Shown: positions 1-8,299 of the stretch, one piece after another
Layout of the letters: every line of letters begins with the position of its first letter
Position numbering within the stretch: the first letter of the stretch is position 1
DNA from: Pelomonas sp047654805
GTDB taxonomy: Bacteria; Pseudomonadota; Gammaproteobacteria; Burkholderiales; Burkholderiaceae_C
Length of the DNA: 64,000 nucleotides
Direction of reading: 5' to 3'
Assembly (NCBI RefSeq): GCF_047654805.1
Contig: NZ_JASGIV010000001.1
Coordinates: 682,001 to 746,000, forward strand
Program-made: the position numbers and the translations under genes
The notes under the pieces: generated by a model
Database searches by the model: none
Told to the model about the DNA's origin: nothing
Seen by the model: the letters and a program-made list of their open reading frames with translations, nothing else

Positions 1-3000
1 GACTCATCGCGTCACCTCACCCTCGACGGGCTGTGGCGCTTTCACTTCAGCCCCAATGTCGCCGGGCGTGCCAAGGGCTTCGAGCAGCCCGATTTCGATG
101 CGTCAACCTGGGCCGAGATCCCGGTGCCGTCCATGTGGCAGGCGCAGGGCTATGACCAGGCGCGCTACAACAACGCCACCTATCCATTCCCCGCCAAGCG
201 GCCCCTGATCCCGCATGACCGCAACACGGTCGGGTCCTACCGCAGGGATGTGACGCTGCCCCCCGACTGGCAGGGGCAGCGCGTCATCCTGCACATCGGC
301 GCGGCGGGTGCTGCCTACGAGGTCTGGGTTAACGGCAAGGCCGTGGGTTACGCCGAGGACAGCAAGCTGCCCAGCGAGTTCGATGTGACGCCGCATGTGC
401 GCCCGGGGCGCAACACGGTGGCCATCCAGGTCTACCGCTGGTCCGATGGCTCCTACCTGGAGGATCAGGACTTCTGGCGTGTCAGCGGCATCGAGCGCAG
501 CGTCCGGCTCTATGCGGCGCCCATGGTGCGCCTGGAGGACTTGTTCATCCGTGCCGGCCTGGGTGCCAGCTACCGGGATGGCCGTCTGGCGGCCGACCTG
601 AAGCTGGGCGCTGGCACGCAGCCCTTGCGCGTGCGGCTGAGCCTGCTGGATGGCGGGCGTGGCGTGCTGGTGCGCGAGGCCACGGTGCCGCCCTCGGCCG
701 AAACGCGCCGGGTGAGCCTGCAGGCCGACGTGCCCGGCGTGTCGCCGTGGTCGGCAGAAGCGCCCAGGCTCTACACCGCACTGGTCGAGGTCTTCGATGC
801 CGACGGCAAGCTGCTGCAGGCCACGCCGCAGCGCGTGGGCTTTCGCAGCGTTGAGATGCGCGATGGCCAGGTCATGGTCAACGGCAAGCCCATCATGATC
901 CGTGGCGTCAACCGGCATGAGCACGATCCGCGGACCTTCCATGTCATCTCCGAGGCCAGCATGCGGCGCGACATCGAGCTGATGAAGCGCAGCAACATCA
1001 ACGCCGTCCGGACCTCGCACTATCCGAACGACCCGCTCTGGTACGCGCTGGCCGATGAGTACGGCCTGTACGTGATGGACGAGGCCAACATCGAAAGCCA
1101 CGCCTACATGGGCATGGCAAGCCGCCAGCCCGCGCTGCGCGAGCAATTGCTGATGGGCCACGACCCGGCCTGGGAGCAGGCCCACATCGACCGCGTGATG
1201 AACATGGTCGAGCGCGACAAGAACCACCCGTCCATCATCTTCTGGTCGCTCGGCAACGAGACCGACATCGGCCCGACCTTCGAGAAGGCCGCGGCCAAGG
1301 TGCGTCAGCGCGATCCGTCCCGGCTGCTGTCCTTCCTGGGCTGGGGCACGCTGCTGAACGACCACCGGCCCAACGCCTATGTCGACGTCTACGGGCCGAT
1401 GTACGATCCCATCTACAAGATGGTGGACTGGGCCAAGGACCCCAGCCGCAAGCAGCCCATGATCCAGACCGAGTACGCCCACATGCAGGGCAATTCGGGC
1501 GGCAACCTCAAGGACTACTGGGACACCATCTACCGCTATCCCGAGAAGCTGCAGGGCGGCTTCATCTGGGACTGGGTGGACCAGTCCATGTTCCGCTTCA
1601 ACAAGGACGGCCGGCCCTACTGGGGCGATGGTGGCGAGTACGGCCCCAACCCGGGGGGCGACATCGAGTTCGGCGACGGCCTGATCCAGCCCGACCGCAC
1701 CGCCAACCCGCACCTGCACGAGGCGCGCAAGGTGCTCTCGCCCATCCAGTTCGACGGTTTCGATGCGCGCAAGTTGCAGGTCACTGTGCGCAACCGCCAC
1801 GACCATGTGGACCTCTCGGGCTATCGCTTCGAGTGGCTGCTGCATGCCGACGGCGTGCGGGTGGCTGGTGGAAGCCTGCCCGACCTGAAGACGCCGGCCC
1901 GCGGCAGCCAGGCCATCGCGCTGCCGCTGCGCGGTGTGGCGCTGAAGCGTGGCGTGGAGTACTTGGTCACGGTCAGGGCGCTGGCTCGGGCCGACGCGAT
2001 TCCGCTGGTGCCCGAAGGCCATGTGGTGGGCTGGGAGCAGTTTTCGCTGCAGCAGGCGCAGGCAGCTGCGGCGCCTGCGCCCAAGGGCGTCGTGGAGGTG
2101 CAGCAGGAGGCGGACCGGGTGCTGCTGCGGGCCGCCGGCGCGGAGCTGGTGGTGGACCGGCGCACTGGCCTTGTGCAGGCCTACCGGCGCGGTGGCGACA
2201 GCTTGCTGGCCGGTGGCGCGCCCAACTTCCGCCGCGCTGACACGGACAATGACATCGGCACGGGACTGAAAGCCCAGCAGTCTTGGTGGGCCGGCATGTC
2301 GGAGTCCCGTCAGTTGCGTGAGCTGCGCGTCGAGCGCCAGTCCTCCTCGGCCGTTGTCCGCGTGGCGCATGCGCTGGGTGGCGGTGCCGCCCACCACGTC
2401 ACGACCTGGACCATGCGTGCCGATGGATCGGTGGACGTGCAGGCCGAGCTGACTCCGCTCAGCCGCGAGATGCCGCCGCCGGTCCGCGTGGGCCTGGCGT
2501 TCTCGATGCCCACCACGCTGTCCACCGTGCAGTGGTACGGCCGCGGGCCGCACGAGAGCTATGTCGACCGCAAGGAGTCGGCGGCCATCGGTCTGTGGCG
2601 CGGCCCGCTGGCGCTGCAATACCACGACTACATCCGGCCGCAGGAGACCGGCAACAAGGTCGACGTGCGCTGGATGGAACTGAGCGCCCTCGCCGATGAC
2701 ACGCCGCGCCAGGGCCTGCGCATCGAGCGCCTGGACGCCGCGCTGATGATGAATGCCCAGGCCTTCCCGTACGAGGACCTGCTGCGGCAACCGCCGGGCA
2801 CCCGCAAGTCCGGTGACATCGTGCTGCGCGGCACGGGCAGCCTGCTCGTGGATTCGGCCCAGTGGGGTGTCGGCGGCAATACCGCCTGGGACTCGAACGG
2901 ACAGGCCTTGGCGCCCTACCGCACGAAGCTGGAGGTCGTTCGCACCCGATTCCGGCTGAGCATCTTCAGCGGGCCGGGCCACTCGGCTGACCAGGCCTTG

Positions 3001-3030
3001 CCCGCCACGGCGAGCGGAACCGATCCCTGA
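1..3030 (+). CDS. GH2 beta-galactosidase (LacZ-like), 5' end outside window
   Basis: The frame is open from base 1 and reads a typical GH2 N-terminus (LDGLWRFHFSPN), so the true start is upstream. In order I see the sugar-binding and jelly-roll domains, the immunoglobulin-like domain, the TIM barrel, and a C-terminal beta-galactosidase small-chain domain. The barrel carries NGKPIMIRGVNRHEHDP, the acid/base motif SLGNETDIG (Glu codon 1258-1260), the nucleophile motif IQTEYAHMQGN (Glu codon 1471-1473) and GGFIWDWVDQS. The family hydrolyses terminal beta-D-galactosides. It leads a co-directional run of secreted glycosidases, so it probably trims galactose from a fucosylated glycan. Whether it has a signal peptide cannot be seen because the start is missing. 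The family call is firm; the natural substrate is inferred. Confidence 0.93.
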   Translation, partial: DSSRHLTLDGLWRFHFSPNVAGRAKGFEQPDFDASTWAEIPVPSMWQAQGYDQARYNNATYPFPAKRPLIPHDRNTVGSYRRDVTLPPDWQGQRVILHIGAAGAAYEVWVNGKAVGYAEDSKLPSEFDVTPHVRPGRNTVAIQVYRWSDGSYLEDQDFWRVSGIERSVRLYAAPMVRLEDLFIRAGLGASYRDGRLAADLKLGAGTQPLRVRLSLLDGGRGVLVREATVPPSAETRRVSLQADVPGVSPWSAEAPRLYTALVEVFDADGKLLQATPQRVGFRSVEMRDGQVMVNGKPIMIRGVNRHEHDPRTFHVISEASMRRDIELMKRSNINAVRTSHYPNDPLWYALADEYGLYVMDEANIESHAYMGMASRQPALREQLLMGHDPAWEQAHIDRVMNMVERDKNHPSIIFWSLGNETDIGPTFEKAAAKVRQRDPSRLLSFLGWGTLLNDHRPNAYVDVYGPMYDPIYKMVDWAKDPSRKQPMIQTEYAHMQGNSGGNLKDYWDTIYRYPEKLQGGFIWDWVDQSMFRFNKDGRPYWGDGGEYGPNPGGDIEFGDGLIQPDRTANPHLHEARKVLSPIQFDGFDARKLQVTVRNRHDHVDLSGYRFEWLLHADGVRVAGGSLPDLKTPARGSQAIALPLRGVALKRGVEYLVTVRALARADAIPLVPEGHVVGWEQFSLQQAQAAAAPAPKGVVEVQQEADRVLLRAAGAELVVDRRTGLVQAYRRGGDSLLAGGAPNFRRADTDNDIGTGLKAQQSWWAGMSESRQLRELRVERQSSSAVVRVAHALGGGAAHHVTTWTMRADGSVDVQAELTPLSREMPPPVRVGLAFSMPTTLSTVQWYGRGPHESYVDRKESAAIGLWRGPLALQYHDYIRPQETGNKVDVRWMELSALADDTPRQGLRIERLDAALMMNAQAFPYEDLLRQPPGTRKSGDIVLRGTGSLLVDSAQWGVGGNTAWDSNGQALAPYRTKLEVVRTRFRLSIFSGPGHSADQALPATASGTDP

Positions 3031-3157
3031 ACTGCTCCATGTCCTCCGTCTTGTTGGCCGGCGACGCTGTCGCCTTGGCCAACTGTCTGCGGTGACCGGA
3101 TCTTCGCGCGCCGCTTCTGTTCCACGACCTGGACTCCCTGGAGTCTGCGAGGTACTC

Positions 3158-5506
3158 ATGAAAAACTGGTTGTCACTCCCTCTGATCTTCTCGATGGCGG
3201 CCGCGTTCGCCCAATCTGCGCCGGTGGACCGCCTGGAGTTCGGTGACCCGGCTTCCGAGCAGGCGCACGCGCTGCAGGCGCAAGGCTCCGTCGTCATCCA
3301 GGGCGGCTTGGGTCGGCCGGCCCGGCAACTGCTGCCCGACGCCGAGCAGCGCTGGCGCAGCGCGGACATGGCTTTCCGCATCAAGGTCGATGCCAAGCTG
3401 CAGAACTACGCCACCGTGCGCCTCTGGGGTGGCGACACCACGCACAACAAGCTGGTCCTGCTGTGCGAAGGCAAGCAGATCGGCTACCGCCACCTGGGTG
3501 ACATCGAGATCTTGGACCTCGGCACCGAGGCGCCCACCTATGCCGGCCGCTTCACGGACAAGACCTTTCCGCTGCCCTTGCCGCTGACGCTGGGCAAGAG
3601 CGAGCTGGCCTGTGCGATCCGGGCGCTCGGCAAGTTCGCGGTCTACAACAACCAGTTCGCCAAGTTTCAGCAGCCCATGGACGGCCCCTCGCGCCCGGTC
3701 TATGCGCTGAACGTCCACACTCAGCCCGATGCCTGGTTTGACGATGCGGGCGCCAGCGCGCCGCCGTCGCCGCGCGCCCGCACCAGCCCTGGCGCCGAGG
3801 TGATGGAAGCGCTGAAGACCCGCATCAACGCCGAGATCGACAAGCAACTGGCCAGCCAGCAGTCGCCGGGCCAGGACGACATGTTCTTCCTCGCACGCGC
3901 CCGCGGCATGGCCTGGACCACGGCCCACGGCCGGCCCGCCGACGTGGCCGCCCGCATCGTGGCCGGGGGCGATGCCTTCTACCAGCGTTACCTGAAAGAT
4001 CCGTCCTTCATCACGCGGGACGGCGGTGGTGCAACCTGGATCGCGCTCGGGCCGTTTGCCTGGGCACTGAAGCTGACCGGGCCCGAGCTGTCGGCGGCGC
4101 TCGACCAGACAGTACCGGGGCGTGACGGGCAGCCAATCAAGCGGCGCGAGGCCTATGCCGAGATGGTGTCGCACGGCATGGAGTTCCTTTTGCGCAACCG
4201 CCGCATGTACACCAACCAGACGCTGATCGTCGACCTTCAAGGCATCTACTACAGCAACGAAGCCCTGCGCATGCTGGGCAGCGCGCTGGCGCGCCCGGAG
4301 CCGCAGATGCGGGCCCTGCTGCATGAGGCCGTGGGCCTGAAGCCCTGGTCCGGCAGCCTGGACGAGAAGGGGCGCCTGAGCAACGCCAGCAGCGCCGCCG
4401 ACACGGGCGGTTTCAGCGTCGGTTCGGGCTATCTGCAGTTCACGGCGGCCGGCCTGTCCAAGGAACTGGGCTTTGTGGGCAGCTACGGTGAAATCCAGGA
4501 TTTGCTCGCCAACGCCTACCTGGCCACCGTACCCCGGCCGGGCGAGGCCGGCGATGCGCAGTTGCTCGCGCAGTTCCGCAAGGTCTCCCGGGCGCGCCAG
4601 TACTTCCGCTACCCGAACGTGGACCTGGACGGCTACCGCACCATGTCGCTGGAGACGGTCATCGGCTGGCGCGACGTCAAGTACCCCGGCGTGACCACCT
4701 ATGTGCAACGCATCGGCTGGGACAATACACCGCTGTATCCGGCACTGGTCGCCGATGACCCCGAGCTGCTGGCCGCCGCACAGCAGATGGTGGCCGATGG
4801 GCAGTTCACGCTGCAGGTCCAGCAGCAGATGGAGAACAAGGGCAAGCGCGTCACCCATGGCCTGCTGGACGCCTACGAGGAGTGGCAGCACGTGACCCGG
4901 GCACCGCGGGTCCAGAAGCCCATGCCCATGGCCGACGGCAGCCCGGACTTCGTGTTCGTGGACCCCGAAAACGCCACCATCGCGGTCAAGCATGGCCAGG
5001 AGCGGCTCTACGCCGCGCTGTACTGGCGGGCCAACTGCGGCATCAACCGCCTGTCCCGCATCCACCACTTGACGCCCACGCTTGAGCGGGTGGCCACGGT
5101 CTACGGCCGGGTGGAGTTCACGCCCAGCGGACAGTACTGCACGCGCCACAACTCCGTGCAGTTCGCTGCGGGTGCGATCCCCAACATCACTTACCCCGGC
5201 GATGTGCCGGCGCCCTTGGCCGGCGAGCTACTGCCCATCGCGAAGGGGCCCGCAGGCGCTTACGCCCCTGCCGGTCGCGACAGCCCCTTCGCCGGCCGTG
5301 GCGAGTACTACGAGACCCGCTACGGCCCCTATCTGCTGGCGATCAACGCAGCCAGCCCGGAGCCGGTGGATGTGCTGATGCCGGTGATCGGGGCCAAGCA
5401 GCGCCTGCTGAACCTGGGCACGGGCCAGATGCTGCCGGCCACGCAGCGCAGCCTGCGAGTGGCACCGGGGCAGGGCGTCGTGGTTCGCGTGGTGGACGCG
5501 CCCTGA
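3158..5506 (+). CDS. Large secreted protein of unknown function, glycan-locus paralogue A
   Basis: I do not recognise a named family. The chosen ATG gives a clear signal peptide (MKNWLSLPLIFSMAAAFAQS), whereas the longer GTG start at 3092 does not. After the signal come a beta-rich N-terminal domain with QNYATVRLWGGD, a long helical middle part that could be an alpha/alpha toroid, and a C-terminal beta-rich part with DFVFVDPENATIAVKHGQERLY and RYGPYLLAINAASPE. The same landmarks recur in the same order in the protein at 41568-43907 (QNYVSLRLWGSD, WTNQPIY, DFVWADPEDGVFVFRHGEELVY, LGPYLIVMNATEPG), so the two are paralogues. It lies between two GH2 genes and close to GH95. Export, size and architecture suggest a polysaccharide-active enzyme, hydrolase or lyase, but that is inference. 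Confidence 0.8.
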   Translation: MKNWLSLPLIFSMAAAFAQSAPVDRLEFGDPASEQAHALQAQGSVVIQGGLGRPARQLLPDAEQRWRSADMAFRIKVDAKLQNYATVRLWGGDTTHNKLVLLCEGKQIGYRHLGDIEILDLGTEAPTYAGRFTDKTFPLPLPLTLGKSELACAIRALGKFAVYNNQFAKFQQPMDGPSRPVYALNVHTQPDAWFDDAGASAPPSPRARTSPGAEVMEALKTRINAEIDKQLASQQSPGQDDMFFLARARGMAWTTAHGRPADVAARIVAGGDAFYQRYLKDPSFITRDGGGATWIALGPFAWALKLTGPELSAALDQTVPGRDGQPIKRREAYAEMVSHGMEFLLRNRRMYTNQTLIVDLQGIYYSNEALRMLGSALARPEPQMRALLHEAVGLKPWSGSLDEKGRLSNASSAADTGGFSVGSGYLQFTAAGLSKELGFVGSYGEIQDLLANAYLATVPRPGEAGDAQLLAQFRKVSRARQYFRYPNVDLDGYRTMSLETVIGWRDVKYPGVTTYVQRIGWDNTPLYPALVADDPELLAAAQQMVADGQFTLQVQQQMENKGKRVTHGLLDAYEEWQHVTRAPRVQKPMPMADGSPDFVFVDPENATIAVKHGQERLYAALYWRANCGINRLSRIHHLTPTLERVATVYGRVEFTPSGQYCTRHNSVQFAAGAIPNITYPGDVPAPLAGELLPIAKGPAGAYAPAGRDSPFAGRGEYYETRYGPYLLAINAASPEPVDVLMPVIGAKQRLLNLGTGQMLPATQRSLRVAPGQGVVVRVVDAP

Positions 5507-5661
5507 CCGGGGTGATCCACGGCTAGGGCGGTGAAGGGCCGGGGCGACAGGCTGCCACCCCGGCCGCTGCACGAATCATGTTGCTGAGCGAAGTCGCTCG
5601 TCTGCGCACGCAGAAGGCTTGCGGACGGCGCGGGCACATGCACCACGCATTGGGGACAGCA

Positions 5662-8274
5662 ATGACGAAGCGTTGGACTGCGCCGCCCCAAGGGTGGTGC
5701 TGGGTGTGGCTCGGGTTGGCCTGGTTGCTGCTGGCCATGCCGGTGCAGGCTGCGGAGCCAGGCCTGAAGGCTCGGCAGCAGACGCTGCTGAACCGCGATT
5801 GGCGTTTCACGCTGGGAGACCCGGCCGCCGCCGCCGCGCCGGCGCTGGACGATCGCCACTGGCAGGCTGTGCACCTGCCGCACAGCTTCAGCTTGCCCAG
5901 CTTCGGCGCGGGGGCGGAGTTTTTCGTCGGCGAGGGCTGGTACCGGCGGCACCTCGAACGTCCGGCCGCATGGCAGGGCAAGCGCATACACCTGGAGTTC
6001 GAGGCCGCCTTCCAGGTGGCCGAGGTCTTCGTCAACGGCCGGCCTGTCGGTCGCCACGAGGGCGGCTACACCGGCTTCAGCGTTGACATCACCGACGCGC
6101 TCACGACGGGCGACAACCTGATCGCCGTGCGCGTGAACAACCGCTGGAATCCGCGCCTGGCGCCGCGCGCGGGTGAGCATCAGTTTGCGGGCGGCCTCTA
6201 CCGCGACGTGCGCCTCGTCGTCACCGACGCTGTCCACATTCCCTGGTATGGCACGGCGGTCACCACGCCCGAGGTCAGCGCCGAGCGGGCCCGGGTGCGG
6301 GTGCAGACCGAGGTGCGGCATGCCGGCTTGGTGCCGCAGACGATCATGCTGCTCACCGAGGTGTTAGCTCCCAGCGGCCGCGTCGTGACCCGCATGAGCA
6401 GCCAGCGCCGGCTCGCGCCCGGTGAGCTGGCGGTGTTTGACCAGCTCAGCCCGCACATCCGCCGCCCGCAGCTGTGGAGCCCGGAGACGCCGCATGTCTA
6501 CCAGGTGCGCAGCACGCTGCAGGTGGGCGGGCGCGCGGTGGATGACTTCCTGTCGCCGCTGGGCTTCCGGTGGTTCGAGTTCACGGCCGACCGGGGCTTC
6601 TTCCTGAACGGCCAGCACCGCTACCTGCGCGGCGCCAATGTGCACCAGGACCAGGCCGGCTGGGGAGATGCCGTCACCAACGCCAGCGCCTGGCGCGACG
6701 TGGCCATGATGAAGGCTGCCGGCTTCGACTTCATCCGCGGCTCGCACTACCCGCACGACCCGGCCTTCGTCGATGCCACCGACCGGCAGGGCCTGGTGTT
6801 CTGGTCGGAGAACGTGTTCTGGGGCATCGGCGGCTTCAAGGCCGAGGGCGACTGGGCCTCCAGCGCGTACCCGACCCGGCCCGAAGACCGCGCCGGCTTC
6901 GAGGCCAGCGTGCGCCGGCAACTGGCCGAGATGATCCGCATCTTCCGCAACCACCCGTCAGTGCTGGTGTGGAGCATGGGCAACGAGCCCTTCTTCAGCG
7001 CGCCGCACACCCTGCCCGAGGTGCGCCGCTTCCTGGGCGAGCTGGTGGCCTTGTCACGGCAGTTGGACCCCAGCCGCCCTGCGGCCATCGGCGGCGTGCA
7101 GCGGCCGCTGCAGCCCGACACGCGGCTGGACCGCATCGGCGACCTGGCGGGCTACAACGGCGACGGCGCCGCGCTGGAGCTGTTCCAGAACCCCGGCGTG
7201 CCCAACCTGGTGGCCGAGTACGGCAGCACCATGGTGGACCGCCCCGGCGCCTTCGAGCCCGGCTGGGGCGATGTCGCCAAGCAGCAGGGCGACAAGCGCC
7301 CGGCATGGCGCAGCGGCGAGGCCATATGGGTGGGTTTCGACCACGCCAGCATCGCCGGCCGCAAGTTCGGCGCCATGGGCATCGTCGACTACTTCCGGCT
7401 GCCCAAGCGCGCCTGGTACTGGTACCGCCAGCACCTGGCCGGTGTGGCCCCGCCCGACTGGCCCATCGATGCCGAGCCCGAGCGGCTCACGCTGACGGCC
7501 GACCGCGCCGGCATCGAGCGCGCCGATGGCACGGACGACGTGCTGCTGACGTTGTCGCTCACCGATGCCCAGGGCCGGCGCGTGTCGCGCAACCGGCCGC
7601 TGACGCTGACCATCGTGTCCGGCCCCGGCGAGCTGCCCACCGGCCGCACGCTGCAGTTCGACCCGCAGTCCGATATCCCAGTGCGCGAAGGCCAGGCGGC
7701 CATCGTGCTGCGCAGCCACCAGGCCGGCAGCATCCGGCTGCGCGCGTCGTCGCCGGGCCTTCCCGATGCCGAGCTTGCCATCGAGGCGCGCGGCGGCCCG
7801 GACTGGCAGGAGGGCACGTCTACGGTGCCTGAGCGCCCCTACCACCGCTTCACCACCGCAGCCGCGCGCGACAGCGGCCCGCGCCAGCTCGGCACCGCCA
7901 ACCCGACGCGTGCCAGCAGCGCTGCGCCGGGCCATGGGTCCGGCCTGGCCAACGACGGCGACGTCAACACGGCCTGGCAACCCGCAGCGGACGACGCCGC
8001 ACCCTGGCTGCGCGTGGACCTGGAGCGCGTGGTGACGCTGCGCGCCGTGATGCTGCGCTTCGCGGGCGAGGTGCCGGCCTACCAGCTGGCGCTGTCAATG
8101 GACGGCGAGCAATGGACCCCGCTGCCCACCACGCCCGCAACCCCGGCGCCGGGCCAGCGACTTGACACCGTGACCGGCACTTCGCCATCCGGGCGCTTCC
8201 TGCGCGTCCAGCTGGCACCCGCAGCCGGTGGCCGTGCACCGGCGATCGCCGAACTGAACGTCTTGCTGCCCTGA
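5662..8274 (+). CDS. Secreted GH2 glycoside hydrolase with C-terminal discoidin-like domain
   Basis: The ATG at 5662 follows a GGGGACA ribosome site and gives a signal peptide (LGLAWLLLAMPVQA), so I prefer it to the earlier ATG at 5578. The protein has the GH2 fold order: sugar-binding domain (LLNRDWRFTLGD), immunoglobulin-like domain, TIM barrel with LNGQHRYLRGANVHQD, acid/base motif VWSMGNEP (about Glu442) and nucleophile motif LVAEYGS (about Glu519). A linker rich in Pro and Ala leads to a last 130-residue F5/8 type C-like domain (GHGSGLANDGDVNTAWQP, WLRVDLERVVTLRAVMLRF), which probably binds carbohydrate. GH2 covers beta-galactosidases, beta-mannosidases and beta-glucuronidases; I cannot choose among them. 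The gene sits 155 bases after the uncharacterised protein and 25 bases before GH95. Confidence 0.9.
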   Translation: MTKRWTAPPQGWCWVWLGLAWLLLAMPVQAAEPGLKARQQTLLNRDWRFTLGDPAAAAAPALDDRHWQAVHLPHSFSLPSFGAGAEFFVGEGWYRRHLERPAAWQGKRIHLEFEAAFQVAEVFVNGRPVGRHEGGYTGFSVDITDALTTGDNLIAVRVNNRWNPRLAPRAGEHQFAGGLYRDVRLVVTDAVHIPWYGTAVTTPEVSAERARVRVQTEVRHAGLVPQTIMLLTEVLAPSGRVVTRMSSQRRLAPGELAVFDQLSPHIRRPQLWSPETPHVYQVRSTLQVGGRAVDDFLSPLGFRWFEFTADRGFFLNGQHRYLRGANVHQDQAGWGDAVTNASAWRDVAMMKAAGFDFIRGSHYPHDPAFVDATDRQGLVFWSENVFWGIGGFKAEGDWASSAYPTRPEDRAGFEASVRRQLAEMIRIFRNHPSVLVWSMGNEPFFSAPHTLPEVRRFLGELVALSRQLDPSRPAAIGGVQRPLQPDTRLDRIGDLAGYNGDGAALELFQNPGVPNLVAEYGSTMVDRPGAFEPGWGDVAKQQGDKRPAWRSGEAIWVGFDHASIAGRKFGAMGIVDYFRLPKRAWYWYRQHLAGVAPPDWPIDAEPERLTLTADRAGIERADGTDDVLLTLSLTDAQGRRVSRNRPLTLTIVSGPGELPTGRTLQFDPQSDIPVREGQAAIVLRSHQAGSIRLRASSPGLPDAELAIEARGGPDWQEGTSTVPERPYHRFTTAAARDSGPRQLGTANPTRASSAAPGHGSGLANDGDVNTAWQPAADDAAPWLRVDLERVVTLRAVMLRFAGEVPAYQLALSMDGEQWTPLPTTPATPAPGQRLDTVTGTSPSGRFLRVQLAPAAGGRAPAIAELNVLLP

Positions 8275-8299
8275 GCGCAAGGCAGCCTCAACCCACCTC

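Noticed and set aside
103..3396. 1097-codon minus-strand open frame opposite the first GH2 gene
   Set aside because: Low-complexity His/Arg/Gly/Val translation without any domain; the plus strand carries a full GH2 protein. It is a high-GC antisense shadow.
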